DNA of 64,000 bases, taken from assembly GCF_025154075.1 (NCBI RefSeq), contig NZ_JAOAMU010000004.1, positions 1-64,000 of the forward strand. The letters run 5' to 3'. Of the stretch, positions 43,401 to 52,853 are shown piece by piece. The DNA is from Chryseobacterium herbae (GTDB taxonomy: Bacteria > Bacteroidota > Bacteroidia > Flavobacteriales > Weeksellaceae). Each line of letters begins with the position of its first letter. The first letter of the stretch is position 1. Under the pieces are notes generated by a model. That model was not told the DNA's origin. It was given only the letters and a program-made list of their open reading frames with translations, and made no database searches. The translations under genes were made by a program, and so were the position numbers.

Positions 43401-44588
43401 TTATTTATTAACAAAAATATTATCCTCCGTTAATATGATTTCTTTCTCCTCTCCTATTGAAAACATATAGTCCTCCAGAACTTTTTCAGTAGTTCCTCTT
43501 AAACCTCTGGCTCCCAATCCTTTTTCAATAGTTTCTTCTACTATCTTTTCGACAGCGCCGTCTGTAAATACCAAATTCGTGCCATCCATTTTGAACAGTT
43601 CTATAAACTGATTGATGATCGAATTTTTAGGTTCTTTCATGATTCTTACCATGGTCTCTTTATCCAGTTTATCCAGGTAAGTAATGATTGGGAATCTACC
43701 TAAAAGTTCAGGAATTAGTCCGAAAGTACGAAGGTCAATAGCATTAATATTGGTCAATACATATTTTTCTTCGTCCGTATTATTTATTTTTTCAGAACTG
43801 AAGCCAATGGCCTGCTTGTTCATTCTTCTTTCGATGATATCTTTGATTCCGTCAAAAGCTCCACCGGCAATAAACAGGATGTTCTGAGTATTCACCTGGA
43901 TGTATTTCTGATCCGGATGCTTTCTTCCTCCCTGAGGTGGAACGTTTACGATACTTCCTTCCAGAAGTTTCAGCAATCCCTGCTGCACCCCTTCTCCGGA
44001 AACGTCTCTGGTAATGCTCGGATTGTCAGATTTTCTTGCAATTTTATCAATCTCATCGATAAACACAATTCCTCTCTCTGCTTTTTCCACATCATAATCG
44101 GCCACCATCAGAAGTCTCGAAAGGATACTTTCCACATCTTCCCCTACATAGCCGGCTTCGGTAAGAATAGTAGCATCTACGATACAGAAAGGAACATTAA
44201 GCTCTCTTGCAATGGTTTTTGCCAGAAGCGTTTTTCCTGTACCGGTTTCGCCTATCATGATGATATTTGATTTTTCCAGTTCTACTTCTCTGTTCTCATC
44301 CTGAGCGTGAAGCAGTCTTTTATAATGATTGTATACCGCGATCGAAAGCTGTTTTTTCGCCTGATCCTGCCCAATAACATATTGGTTAAGGAATTCTTTG
44401 ATCTCTTTCGGTTTTTTAAGTTCGTCTATACTTTCTGCCGGAGAAGTTCCCGTTTTAGAAACGCTGTCTTTTACTATAACGTGCGCCTGTTCGATGCAGT
44501 TTTCGCAAATAAAGCCCGTCTGCCCGGAAATGAGCATTTGTACTTCATTTCTTTTTCTGCCGCAGAAAGAACATTGGTTTGAATTCAT
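43401..44588 (-). CDS. clpX: ATP-dependent Clp protease ATP-binding subunit ClpX
   Basis: A 395-residue AAA+ unfoldase that feeds substrates to ClpP. The N-terminal zinc-binding domain has Cys6, Cys9, Cys28 and Cys31. Walker A is GETGTGKTLLAK, Walker B is RGIVFIDEIDKIA, and sensor regions ELLGRFPIITYL and GLGARGLRGTTEK are present. Slightly shorter than E. coli ClpX at the C-terminus, as is common in Bacteroidota. clpP is not adjacent, unlike the arrangement in many bacteria. The gene is followed by the promoter of the T9SS gene and seems to be a single unit. Confidence 0.97.
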   Translation of the reverse strand: MNSNQCSFCGRKRNEVQMLISGQTGFICENCIEQAHVIVKDSVSKTGTSPAESIDELKKPKEIKEFLNQYVIGQDQAKKQLSIAVYNHYKRLLHAQDENREVELEKSNIIMIGETGTGKTLLAKTIARELNVPFCIVDATILTEAGYVGEDVESILSRLLMVADYDVEKAERGIVFIDEIDKIARKSDNPSITRDVSGEGVQQGLLKLLEGSIVNVPPQGGRKHPDQKYIQVNTQNILFIAGGAFDGIKDIIERRMNKQAIGFSSEKINNTDEEKYVLTNINAIDLRTFGLIPELLGRFPIITYLDKLDKETMVRIMKEPKNSIINQFIELFKMDGTNLVFTDGAVEKIVEETIEKGLGARGLRGTTEKVLEDYMFSIGEEKEIILTEDNIFVNK

Positions 44589-44608
44589 ACTATATAATAA
44601 TGTTAAAG

Positions 44609-44640
44609 AAAATCGTAAAAAATTTCTTTTTTACGATTTT
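44609..44640. terminator. Terminator of the greA-HIT operon
   Basis: AAAATCGTAAAAAA, loop TTTC, TTTTTTACGATTTT. It lies 6 bases after the HIT gene stop and 20 bases before the clpX ATG on the minus strand, so it separates the two units. Confidence 0.75.
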
Positions 44641-44646
44641 ATGCTT

Positions 44647-45033
44647 TTAAGAAATAATTGAGTTTTGAATCTCTTTATATTCTTCGTCTGTTAGTTTCAG
44701 TCTTTCATTTTTGAAGTTCATGTCTTCCACCTTGTTTAAGGGAATGAGGTGGATGTGGGCATGCGGAACTTCAAGTCCTACTACAGCTACGCCCACTCTT
44801 ACACAGGGCACTGCATTCTTAATCTTTTTGGCGACCTGCTGGGCAAATCCCCAAAGGTTTTTATATTCTTCACTGTCCAGATCAAAAATCAGATCGACTT
44901 CTTTCTTGGGAACTACAAGAGTATGTCCTTTCACTAAAGGCATTGCGTCCAGGAACGCGATAAAGTTATCATCTTCGGCAATGGTATAAGAGGGAATATC
45001 GCCATTAATGATCTTTGTGAATATACTGCTCAT
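44647..45033 (-). CDS. HIT family nucleotide-binding protein
   Basis: A 128-residue histidine-triad protein of the Hint type, a small cytosolic dimer that hydrolyses nucleotide phosphoramidates. The triad motif is HAHIHLIPL near residue 95; the N-terminal IFTKIINGDIPSYTIAEDDN and LVKGHTLVVPKKEVD blocks fit the family. It follows greA by 57 bases on the same strand, a frequent pairing in flavobacteria as I recall. The exact substrate is unknown. Confidence 0.95.
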   Translation of the reverse strand: MSSIFTKIINGDIPSYTIAEDDNFIAFLDAMPLVKGHTLVVPKKEVDLIFDLDSEEYKNLWGFAQQVAKKIKNAVPCVRVGVAVVGLEVPHAHIHLIPLNKVEDMNFKNERLKLTDEEYKEIQNSIIS

Positions 45034-45090
45034 AGGGTAGAAATTAGAGGTTTGATTTTAGAAATTAGATTCCGGATATCGTACTTTAGA

Positions 45091-45561
45091 TTATAGAGTG
45101 ATTTCTAATACTTCGAAAGAAAGTTTGTTTCCATTAGGTAATGTAATATCAGCTGTTTCACCGATTACTTTTCCAAGCAATCCTTTTGCGATAGGTGTAT
45201 TTACAGAAATTCTTCCTGTTTTAAGGTCGCTTTCATTATCCGGCACCAGTGTAAACACCTGCTCCTGATTGGTCACATTGTTTTTAAGTTTTACAGTAGT
45301 AAGGATGGAAACCTTTGAAGTATCTAATTGACTTTCATCTATGATCTTGGAAGTTGCGATAATATCTTTCAGCTTCGAAATTCTCATTTCAAGCATCCCC
45401 TGAGCCTCTTTAGCCGCATCATATTCAGCATTTTCAGACAAATCTCCTTTATCTCTTGCTTCTGCGATCTGCATGGTAATTTTCGGTCTTTCTACAGTTT
45501 CTAACTGTTCCAGCTCAGCTTTCATTTTCTCTTGTCCCTCCTTTGTTACATAGCTTGCCAT
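45091..45561 (-). CDS. greA: Transcription elongation factor GreA
   Basis: A 156-residue factor that rescues backtracked RNA polymerase by stimulating transcript cleavage. The N-terminal coiled coil carries the acidic tip in AEARDKGDLSENAEYDAAKE, and the C-terminal FKBP-like domain has GLLGKVIGETADITLPNG. The start at 45561 (MASYVTKEGQEKM) is chosen over an ATG at 45570 because the family begins there. A minus-strand -7 box TATATTTG at 45646-45653 lies upstream. The HIT gene follows. Confidence 0.96.
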   Translation of the reverse strand: MASYVTKEGQEKMKAELEQLETVERPKITMQIAEARDKGDLSENAEYDAAKEAQGMLEMRISKLKDIIATSKIIDESQLDTSKVSILTTVKLKNNVTNQEQVFTLVPDNESDLKTGRISVNTPIAKGLLGKVIGETADITLPNGNKLSFEVLEITL

Positions 45562-45670
45562 AATTTTCAAAATTTAGGTTTGGTATAAAAAAATAATCCG
45601 ACATTTGCCGGACAATGTATTACGTGTTATATCGTTTAACTTTTACAAATATATAAAAATTTAAATTGAA

Positions 45671-46126
45671 ATGAAAAAAACTTTTTCAATCCTTTCTATT
45701 TCAACGATACTGATTTTCAGTATTTTAACTATAAACTCATGCGGAAGCAGAGAAGATACCGTAAGCTGCTTTCCCAGCAACCCTGTGAATGTAACTTTAA
45801 ATCTAAATCTGCCTGCTTATTACAATCTGACTTATGATGGAGGATGGATTTATGTAAACGAACAGCAAGCCGGAACCAGAGGACTGATCGTAGTGCGTGT
45901 GGGGGATAACTTTAAAGCGTATGACAGAAATGCTCCTCACCTTTGCCCGGACAGCAATACCACTCTTGAAGTAAAAGATAATATCAGTATTTTGTGCCCT
46001 AAGGACAACACGAAATGGATCCTGAGAACAGGCGAGCCACAGTCTGGGTCTGCCACTTCTCTTCCGCCTAAAACCTATCTTAACAACTATGATCCTGCCA
46101 CCAAAACCTTAAATATTTATTATTAA
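45671..46126 (+). CDS. Rieske-fold-like lipoprotein with incomplete cluster ligands
   Basis: A 151-residue predicted lipoprotein (lipobox TINSC). The body resembles the small Rieske ferredoxin fold found in Bacteroidota lipoproteins, with paired loops YDRNAPHLCPDS and ILCPKDNTKW. A true Rieske centre needs Cys-x-His and Cys-x2-His; here the first loop reads His-Leu-Cys and the second lacks His, so a 2Fe-2S cluster is doubtful. Probably periplasm-facing. It is followed after one base by dtd, so the two are co-transcribed although functionally unrelated. Confidence 0.7.
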   Translation: MKKTFSILSISTILIFSILTINSCGSREDTVSCFPSNPVNVTLNLNLPAYYNLTYDGGWIYVNEQQAGTRGLIVVRVGDNFKAYDRNAPHLCPDSNTTLEVKDNISILCPKDNTKWILRTGEPQSGSATSLPPKTYLNNYDPATKTLNIYY

Positions 46127-46127
46127 A

Positions 46128-46577
46128 ATGAAGATCGTTATCCAGAGAGTTTCTGAGGCCAGTGTAAAAGTAGACGGAAAAATTGTAGGGGAAATCAGGA
46201 AAGGACTGATGCTGCTGACCGGAATTGATGAAAATGATGAAAAAGCAGATGCAGACTGGCTGGTTCAGAAGATCTTAAACCTGAGAATATTCGGTGACGA
46301 AGATGATAAACTTAATCTTTCTGTAAAGGATATTTCGGGAGAAATTCTTTGCATCAGTCAATTTACCCTGATCGCTGACTATAAAAAAGGCAACCGTCCT
46401 TCCTTTATCAAAGCTGCAAAACCTGATAAGGCCATCCCTCTTTTCGATTATTTCAAAGAAGAAATTGCTAAGTCCGGATTAAAAACCGAAAGCGGAATTT
46501 TCGGAGCAGATATGAAGGTTTCCCTTATCAACGACGGCCCTGTGACGATCGTTATGGACTCCATCACAAAAAACTGA
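46128..46577 (+). CDS. dtd: D-aminoacyl-tRNA deacylase
   Basis: A 149-residue cytosolic proofreading enzyme that removes D-amino acids, and glycine from tRNA-Ala, from mischarged tRNA. Family motifs are clear: the opening MKIVIQRVSEASVKVDG, the SQFTLIADYKKGNRPSF block containing the conserved SQFTL, and the C-terminal LINDGPVTIVMDS with the GPVT cross-subunit motif. Length is normal for a homodimer. It begins 1 base after the Rieske-like gene stop. Confidence 0.97.
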   Translation: MKIVIQRVSEASVKVDGKIVGEIRKGLMLLTGIDENDEKADADWLVQKILNLRIFGDEDDKLNLSVKDISGEILCISQFTLIADYKKGNRPSFIKAAKPDKAIPLFDYFKEEIAKSGLKTESGIFGADMKVSLINDGPVTIVMDSITKN

Positions 46578-46643
46578 TCCGTCAGAAAATACAATATTGA
46601 CAGCTACAGTTCAAGCTTCAACCACAGTAAAAACATCTTATTC

Positions 46644-47771
46644 ATGCCCCTTAATTTTAAATTACTATCCGCACTTTTAATCACTTTCAGCATCCAATTG
46701 ACAAGCTTTGCTCAAATGCGCGAAGATCTTTTAAAATCAAAACTTGATTCTGCATTTTCAGAATTATTTAAGGCAGACGAACCGGGCGGCGCTATTTTGA
46801 TCCAACAGGGAAATAAGGTGTTGTATGAAAATTCTTTCGGACTGGCTGATCTGAAGACCCGGGAAAAATTCACCACCAAAACGGTTTCGAATCTTGGTTC
46901 TATTTCCAAAACTTTTGTGTCCTACGGTATTCTGATGCTTCAGGATCAGCAGAAACTTTCAACAGACGATAATTTGCTGAAATTTTTTCCGGATTTTAAA
47001 AATAAGAATATAGCTTCTAAAATCAAACTTCGTCATGTTCTTACTCACAGTTCCGGGCTTCCGGATCTCAGACATGTGGATAAAGACAGTATTTTTTATC
47101 TGACCGCAAAGGATGAGGAAAATTTCAGGCCTTTAAAGTCTGCCGATTCTCTGGAATTTGAACCGGGAACAAAATTCGAATATTCCAATCCTGCCTATAA
47201 CGGACTGGCGCTGGTCATTGAAAAAACAAGCGGCATGAAATGGCAGCGTTTCATCGGTGACCATATTTTCAAACCTTCCGGAATGAAGAACAGTTGTATC
47301 ACAGATGGAAGCTATCCTGAAAAAAATGTAGCTCACGGCTATATTCTGAAAGATAAAGTATACACGGAATACGACTACGGTGAATGCCCTACTTTTGCTG
47401 CTGCCGGAAACGGAGGGGTCTGGAGTTCCATTGAAGACCTGAAAAAATACATTACAGCCATTAATCAATGTAAATTTACCAACTGCTCTGTTATTGAAAC
47501 CTCAAAAACACTCTACAAACCGGAACAATGGAATGGCAAAAAGCCCGTTTATCACACCGGAACCTGGTTTGTTCACAAAGGTTTCTATGCTGATACTCAA
47601 ACAGAAGAGAATGTAGACGTCATAGAGCACTCCGGTGATCAGGGAGGTTTTAAATCCCACCTCATCATAATTCCTGAAAAAAATATTTCTATTATCTGGC
47701 TGACAAACAATAATAAATTCATTACCGGTCATATTCGCAGAATACTTCTTAAGATGAATTATATTAACTAA
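46644..47771 (+). CDS. Serine beta-lactamase-like hydrolase (class C fold)
   Basis: A 375-residue exported enzyme with a signal peptide (LLITFSIQLTSFAQ). The penicillin-binding/beta-lactamase fold is shown by SxxK in GSISKTFVS (near residue 90), the Tyr-x-Asn-like FEYSNPAYN (about 180), and a His-Ser-Gly-type third motif in VIEHSGDQGG (about 330). Such family 8 proteins include esterases, peptidases and true AmpC enzymes; no residue here marks an antibiotic-resistance role. It stands alone, 66 bases after dtd. Confidence 0.88.
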   Translation: MPLNFKLLSALLITFSIQLTSFAQMREDLLKSKLDSAFSELFKADEPGGAILIQQGNKVLYENSFGLADLKTREKFTTKTVSNLGSISKTFVSYGILMLQDQQKLSTDDNLLKFFPDFKNKNIASKIKLRHVLTHSSGLPDLRHVDKDSIFYLTAKDEENFRPLKSADSLEFEPGTKFEYSNPAYNGLALVIEKTSGMKWQRFIGDHIFKPSGMKNSCITDGSYPEKNVAHGYILKDKVYTEYDYGECPTFAAAGNGGVWSSIEDLKKYITAINQCKFTNCSVIETSKTLYKPEQWNGKKPVYHTGTWFVHKGFYADTQTEENVDVIEHSGDQGGFKSHLIIIPEKNISIIWLTNNNKFITGHIRRILLKMNYIN

Positions 47772-47959
47772 ATAGTCTCCTATAGATTTCAACATCAATT
47801 GATTGCACATATCATTTTTTTGCTATTAATTTAATTTCACAAAAACGTGATTTAGATTAATTTTATAAACATTTGCATTAATTATTGATTATAATTAATA
47901 ACTACACAACAAAATACATTTATTTCATTCTATTTTTCCTTTTCTTGTGATATAAATTA

Positions 47960-47967
47960 TATATTTG
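47960..47967 (+). promoter_or_regulatory. -7 box of the subtilase gene
   Basis: TATATTTG matches TAnnTTTG, 25 bases before the ATG at 47993. A clear -33 element is not seen. Confidence 0.5.
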
Positions 47968-47992
47968 ATTAACAACCATTTAATAAAATATT

Positions 47993-49645
47993 ATGAGAAC
48001 AGAAATTAGACTTTTCACATTATTTATTTTCGGCTTTATTCTTTCTTACGGCCAGAATCCATCGGAGAAAAATGATAAGCCCAACCCGAACATTTATGTA
48101 TGTTTTTCAAAAAACATTACTTCTGAAAAAGCAGCACTTGGAAATCCGGAATTGGCAGAATTTGTCAAAACCAATGGAATTTCGTTTGTGAACGATCTTG
48201 GTTTTAGTGACCAAAAACTTGAAGAAATGATCAAAGACAGCAGAGCCAACGGGAACTCCGGTGAATCTGTTGAAAAACTGAGAAGGATATTCAAAGTAAA
48301 TATTCCTTTACAAAACAATGAAGATGCTGAAAAGCTAGCCCACACGCTTGAAAGATTCCCTGAAGTGGAATATGTTTCCGTGATGAGCAGCACACCTATC
48401 GAGCCTCCGTTCGTTAAAGCATTTGTAGCCACTCCAGATTTAGAAAGTATCCAAACGTACCTCAACGACAATCCGGGGATTAATGCAAAATATGCATGGT
48501 CCAGAGGAATCACAGGACAGAATATCAGGATACGTGATGTAGAATATGGTTTTTACAAGACTCACGAAATGCTTTCCAATCAAAATTCTATCCAGCTGGA
48601 ACCGGGATACAGCCCGAATGCAGGATTGGCCAACAATAACTACCGCGATCACGGAACGGCTGTGGTAAGTATTTTAGGATCTGTAAAGGATAATGTTGGT
48701 CTTTCAGGAGCGGCTTACAGTGCTTCTCAAATCAAAGGCTATATGGAATGGACCACTGTGGGATACAACAGAGCTTCAGCGGTGAGCAGATCCATCAATG
48801 CATCGCAGTCCGGGGATATTATTTTGTATGAAATGCAGACCGGCGGAAAAGACGGCCAGTACTGTCCTGCAGAATATGACAGCGTGATCTGGGATTTAAC
48901 GAAAGCAGCTACAGATTCTGGAATCATCATCATTGCAGCAGCAGGAAACGGAAATCAAAACCTTGATGATCCTTTTTATGCGGCGTACAGAGCAAGAGGA
49001 AACAGCGGTGCCATCATTGTGGGAGCAGGTTCTCCCAATACGACCCATTCAAAACTGAGCTTCAGCACATTCGGAAACAGAGTGGACGTACAGGGATGGG
49101 GAAGCAGCGTTCTTGCGGCAGGATACGGATCTTACCAAAAGTATGATAACGATAATAACAGAACTTACAATTATTTCAGTGGAACGAGCTCTGCCACTCC
49201 TGTGGTAGCTTCTGCAGCCACATTGATCCAGTCTTATTATTATCAGAATACAGGGCAGTATCTTACACCAGCTGCTATGAAAAACCTGTTAATCTCTACG
49301 GGAATTCCTCAGGGTGGTACTGTGGTTAATCAAAAAATCGGTCCTTTTCCTAATGTGAAAAATGCCATCTTACAACTTGAAGGAAGTCTTAAAGCCAGCG
49401 TCAAAGTTCAGGCTCCTTTAGAAGTTAAGATTTATCCGAATCCTGTGACCAGCTCTGTTGCGATTCACAGCAATAACGATAAAAAACTCGATTTCGAGAT
49501 TATCAATATGCATGGACGAACCGTTACAAAAGGTTCAGTTTCACCGGATGAAAAGATCAACACTTCGAATCTTCCTACCGGTCAGTATATCATCAATATC
49601 ACTGAAGGACAAAGAAGAGTGGTTGAAAAATTCACCAAACTGTAA
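47993..49645 (+). CDS. Subtilisin-like S8 serine protease with T9SS sorting domain
   Basis: A 550-residue secreted protease. A signal peptide ends near ILSYGQ; a propeptide-like stretch follows to about residue 165. Catalytic Asp is in IRIRDVEYGFYK, where the usual DTG is replaced by DVE; His is in NNYRDHGTAVVSIL; and Ser is in FSGTSSATPVVAS. The oxyanion Asn is likely in IIIAAAGNGNQN. The last ~75 residues (VKIYPNPVTSSVAIHS onward) are a type A sorting domain. A -7 box TATATTTG (47960-47967) precedes it. Substrate unknown. Confidence 0.92.
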   Translation: MRTEIRLFTLFIFGFILSYGQNPSEKNDKPNPNIYVCFSKNITSEKAALGNPELAEFVKTNGISFVNDLGFSDQKLEEMIKDSRANGNSGESVEKLRRIFKVNIPLQNNEDAEKLAHTLERFPEVEYVSVMSSTPIEPPFVKAFVATPDLESIQTYLNDNPGINAKYAWSRGITGQNIRIRDVEYGFYKTHEMLSNQNSIQLEPGYSPNAGLANNNYRDHGTAVVSILGSVKDNVGLSGAAYSASQIKGYMEWTTVGYNRASAVSRSINASQSGDIILYEMQTGGKDGQYCPAEYDSVIWDLTKAATDSGIIIIAAAGNGNQNLDDPFYAAYRARGNSGAIIVGAGSPNTTHSKLSFSTFGNRVDVQGWGSSVLAAGYGSYQKYDNDNNRTYNYFSGTSSATPVVASAATLIQSYYYQNTGQYLTPAAMKNLLISTGIPQGGTVVNQKIGPFPNVKNAILQLEGSLKASVKVQAPLEVKIYPNPVTSSVAIHSNNDKKLDFEIINMHGRTVTKGSVSPDEKINTSNLPTGQYIINITEGQRRVVEKFTKL

Positions 49646-49836
49646 TATCAAATCTTTCAGATATATTTAACTGAATTGGTTTTTTAGAGTTGCCGGTTTG
49701 AACCACGAAACCCGCATCCCGAAACACTACCAGTTCCTAAAATTTATAATGAGGTGATCCAGATTTGGGTCGCCTCATTTTACTTTTAAAAACTGCAAAA
49801 AGAAATGTATCTTGTTTTCTTTTTAATCTAACCAAA

Positions 49837-50229
49837 ATGAACGGAGAAAAAGACTTAGGAACACTTTTAAAAAGCATGAAGCCCCAACACAATCCGGGTG
49901 ACTATGTTTTTTGTACCACGAAAAGTACAGACGGTTTTAATCTGAATGAAATTGAAATGTTCTTCAGAGAAGATGAAGGATTTACCCTTATTATAAAAAA
50001 GGAAATTGCAGACAGATTACAACTGGACTATTCCGTAGTGATGTCCTGGATCACTCTCACAGTACATTCTTCCCTGGAAGCGGTGGGATTAACGGCTGCT
50101 TTTTCAAAAGCACTTTCTGAAAATGGTATAAGCTGTAATGTGGTAGCGGCCTATTACCATGACCACATTTTTGTGAATAAAAAAGATATCGAAAAGGCCA
50201 TTGAAGCTCTGAAAAAATTATCAGAATAA
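49837..50229 (+). CDS. ACT-domain protein (COG3602-like)
   Basis: A 130-residue cytosolic protein with two ACT-type modules: the N-terminal part contains GDYVFCTTKSTDG and ends with EDEGFTLIIKKEIADRL, and the second half has WITLTVHSSLEAVGLTAAFS followed by CNVVAAYYHDHIFV. This is the arrangement of small stand-alone ACT proteins thought to bind amino acids. The start at 49837 (MNGEKDLGTLLKSMKP) is preferred to an upstream ATG at 49765, which would add a non-conserved stretch. No genes adjoin it on this strand. Confidence 0.82.
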   Translation: MNGEKDLGTLLKSMKPQHNPGDYVFCTTKSTDGFNLNEIEMFFREDEGFTLIIKKEIADRLQLDYSVVMSWITLTVHSSLEAVGLTAAFSKALSENGISCNVVAAYYHDHIFVNKKDIEKAIEALKKLSE

Positions 50230-50252
50230 ATTCGTACACTTAAAATAAAAAA

Positions 50253-50282
50253 AATAGACTGCCCTTTTGAGGACAGCCTATT
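50253..50282. terminator. Terminator between converging genes
   Basis: AATAG-CTG-CC pairs with GG-CAG-CTATT (mismatches between blocks) around TTTTGA. It ends both the ACT gene (plus) and the 170-aa lipoprotein gene (minus, ending 50304). Confidence 0.7.
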
Positions 50283-50303
50283 CTATCTTAAACGGTACAA
50301 AAA

Positions 50304-50816
50304 TTATTTCGCTGGAACACTGTTGAAATTAAGGGCTATTTTAAGATTCATATCCGAAGTCGTCTGGTTTTTCAACTCATAGACTGTTCTTACAGTCAGT
50401 CCTGAACTTTTCACCACCTCATCCAAATATCCTGTATCATTAAGATCCAGATTTAAGCTGGAGGAATCTGTTGTCATATTGGAACGTGATGCCACTAGCT
50501 TCTCTCCTGTTCCGCTGGATGAAACATATACTTTCACAGATTTCAGTGCGCTTAAGTTTCCTCCTGAAGGAGACACTACAGAGATTTTGGCATCGGAGAT
50601 TCTTACATCCTTAATTTTCGCATTATTGTTTCCTCCAAACCATGTCTGCACATTAGTAGCAGTAGCTGTTGAGGAAACTTCTTTATCGGCCGGAACTCCC
50701 GTAGACACCAAAACATTGGCAGTATAAGGGAATGTATTCTGGACCAGTGACTGCACCGTTCCACAGCTTACTACTACTGCTGAAACTGCTGCCGTCATTA
50801 ACCATATATTTTTCAT
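50304..50816 (-). CDS. Hypothetical lipoprotein, 170 aa
   Basis: A lipobox near VVVSC follows a short hydrophobic signal. The mature part is rich in Ser, Thr, Val and Asn and predicted to be beta sandwich-like (VKVYVSSSGTGEKLVASRSN, TVYELKNQTTSDMNLKIALN). No family is recognised. It is probably anchored in a membrane facing the periplasm. It lies downstream of another lipoprotein gene (50870-51409), with 53 bases between them, and may belong to the same transcript. Confidence 0.68.
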   Translation of the reverse strand: MKNIWLMTAAVSAVVVSCGTVQSLVQNTFPYTANVLVSTGVPADKEVSSTATATNVQTWFGGNNNAKIKDVRISDAKISVVSPSGGNLSALKSVKVYVSSSGTGEKLVASRSNMTTDSSSLNLDLNDTGYLDEVVKSSGLTVRTVYELKNQTTSDMNLKIALNFNSVPAK

Positions 50817-50869
50817 AACTTTTAAACTTTAGTAATGAGTTTGCAGAAATTATACCAAAGGGATAAAAC

Positions 50870-51409
50870 CTACTCTACACTTACATTAAAACTTCCTTTT
50901 GTATTCCCGGAAGCCATATTACTTTTCCCGATAATCAGCCAGACTTCGCCTGTACCTTTGGTCTCATAAGTGATTTCTCTACTGAAAGGGCCGTCATAAT
51001 CTCCGTTGGGAAGCTTGATCTGGTTAAATCTGATATTAAAGTCTTTTTCATTCGTTGAAATTTTAGCTTTAATAGTAGGTTTGTCATAATGGGTCAGTTT
51101 TAAAACAAGTTCCTGACCGTCTTTCGTAAATTCTTCTCCCAGTGTGAAAGGAAGCTGAGACGCATCTGCCGTTCTTATGATCTGGCCTTCTTTTTCACTT
51201 CTCATAACGCCTTTGCGGAGTACTTCTTTGGTAACGGGAGCATTGTTAATGATTGAATCTTGCTTTCTGATGGCAGCGGAATCTGCTTTAGCAGCAGCGT
51301 CCGGCATTTCTGTGATCACAGCAGAATCTTTGTTCGGAGTTTCTGTTATGTTCGCTTCTTTTTTACATGAAATAATAATCAATGGAATTAACAATAAGGA
51401 TTTTTTCAT
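50870..51409 (-). CDS. Hypothetical lipoprotein, 179 aa
   Basis: The signal and lipobox are LLLIPLIIISC. A charged, low-complexity segment follows (about 18-55, with many Ala, Asp and Lys), then a globular region ending DGPFSREITYETKGTGEVWL and a short beta-rich end. No named family. It is five bases downstream of the DUF4173-like gene, so the two form an operon, which suggests a membrane or envelope role without showing what it is. Confidence 0.68.
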   Translation of the reverse strand: MKKSLLLIPLIIISCKKEANITETPNKDSAVITEMPDAAAKADSAAIRKQDSIINNAPVTKEVLRKGVMRSEKEGQIIRTADASQLPFTLGEEFTKDGQELVLKLTHYDKPTIKAKISTNEKDFNIRFNQIKLPNGDYDGPFSREITYETKGTGEVWLIIGKSNMASGNTKGSFNVSVE

Positions 51410-51414
51410 AATAA

Positions 51415-52788
51415 CTACTCTTTTAATGTTTCATAGTAAAGGATTTTTGAAAGGAAAGGCTTAGTTTTTTCTTCTTTTACTTTGTTAAGTATTTTCTTTT
51501 TAAGCTGCAGATCGTTCTTTTCATCCGCATACTTCAGCAGCCTTCTTTCGCTGAAACTGATCTGCTCAAGGTGATATTCCACGGCAAAATCTTTACGTTT
51601 CATATTCTGGGAGGTAATGATTCCGCCCCAGTTGACATAACTGCAAGCCAAAATTGTTCCATAAAAATACCAGGTCATTACATTGAACAGGAATGCATTT
51701 CTTTTTTGCTTTTGAATTTTAATAAAGGTAAGAGCAAGACCAATCAGCGCCAGCAGGAGAAAAGCAAATACGCCCAACCTTTTATAAGTATATCCGTAGG
51801 TGATAATGTACTCGTAGTTTTTCAGTGCAGCGGACAATACCAGAACAGCATTCAGAATGATCCATATTCTGGCCAGCATTTTCATCAGCTTTGCTTTAGG
51901 ATCAAAATTGAATCCGGATTTAAAATAAAACATAATTACCATAACCGCCATCACGATCGACATGATCACAGCATTCACTCTTTCATGCGTTTCCTCTGAA
52001 AGCTGAACCGGAGTTTTTGAAACTTCATAAAACTGTTCGTAATTGTAAGTGATAATGAAAAATACGAGCAAAATATTCAGGCAAATGAAAGAGATTACAC
52101 CGCTGGTTCGCTCTGCATCGAGATCAAGGAAGGAATACGTGGCCTTCTGAACTTTAGATTGATCATTAAAGTGATCATCCAGCAGATAATTATTTTTGTA
52201 AATAAATCTTTCCACTGCATAATTCCAGTAATTGAACGCGATAAAGAAGCCCAGAACTGAAAGACATATTAGCTGCCATACATCAATATCCAGTTCATAA
52301 TCTGTAAAAAGTGCCGCAAAATGATCACTCCCCGCAGAATAGATCCCGAAAAATATAGAAATAAATACGAGCGGAATCACAACGAAAGCCAATGTTTTCT
52401 GCCACACGCCGGAAACGTTCCTTTTCGGCAGCCATGCATCAAAACTGAAAAACCGGAAAATGGAGGTAAAACTGTTGATGATAAAAACCGGGATCAGGAA
52501 CAGTATTTTAAGCTTCCTATTTCTTGAGCGATAGCCCAATAAAAGAATGGAACTTACAACCGCCAGCAAGGAAGGAAAATCTCTGTACCAGATAAAAGCA
52601 AAGCTCGACAAAATACTTGTAACAAAAAGTATCAGGAAAGTTCTGGTCCTGTTTCTCTCAGAAGTTTTGAACAAAGTAAGCAATGCGTAAACAATGGCAA
52701 GAATACCGAGATTCAATCCCATGTCCTGATCATAAAATACGATGACGAACAAGGGGGTTGTAAGGAATATATAGTGATGTGTTTTCAT
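51415..52788 (-). CDS. DUF4173-like polytopic membrane protein
   Basis: A 457-residue inner-membrane protein with about ten hydrophobic helices: YIFLTTPLFVIVFYD at the start, a charged loop RSRNRKLKILFLIPVF, then SVLGFFIAFNYWNYAVERFI and several later helices. Size and helix pattern fit DUF4173, found in Bacteroidota without known function. The C-terminal 60 residues are soluble and charged. It is the upstream partner of the 179-aa lipoprotein gene. The family assignment is from overall pattern. Confidence 0.75.
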   Translation of the reverse strand: MKTHHYIFLTTPLFVIVFYDQDMGLNLGILAIVYALLTLFKTSERNRTRTFLILFVTSILSSFAFIWYRDFPSLLAVVSSILLLGYRSRNRKLKILFLIPVFIINSFTSIFRFFSFDAWLPKRNVSGVWQKTLAFVVIPLVFISIFFGIYSAGSDHFAALFTDYELDIDVWQLICLSVLGFFIAFNYWNYAVERFIYKNNYLLDDHFNDQSKVQKATYSFLDLDAERTSGVISFICLNILLVFFIITYNYEQFYEVSKTPVQLSEETHERVNAVIMSIVMAVMVIMFYFKSGFNFDPKAKLMKMLARIWIILNAVLVLSAALKNYEYIITYGYTYKRLGVFAFLLLALIGLALTFIKIQKQKRNAFLFNVMTWYFYGTILACSYVNWGGIITSQNMKRKDFAVEYHLEQISFSERRLLKYADEKNDLQLKKKILNKVKEEKTKPFLSKILYYETLKE

Positions 52789-52853
52789 GATGGGAGATGT
52801 TAAATTTTTGATTGAAAGATTAAAACATTGAAAGATTTAAAAAGTAAATAGAT

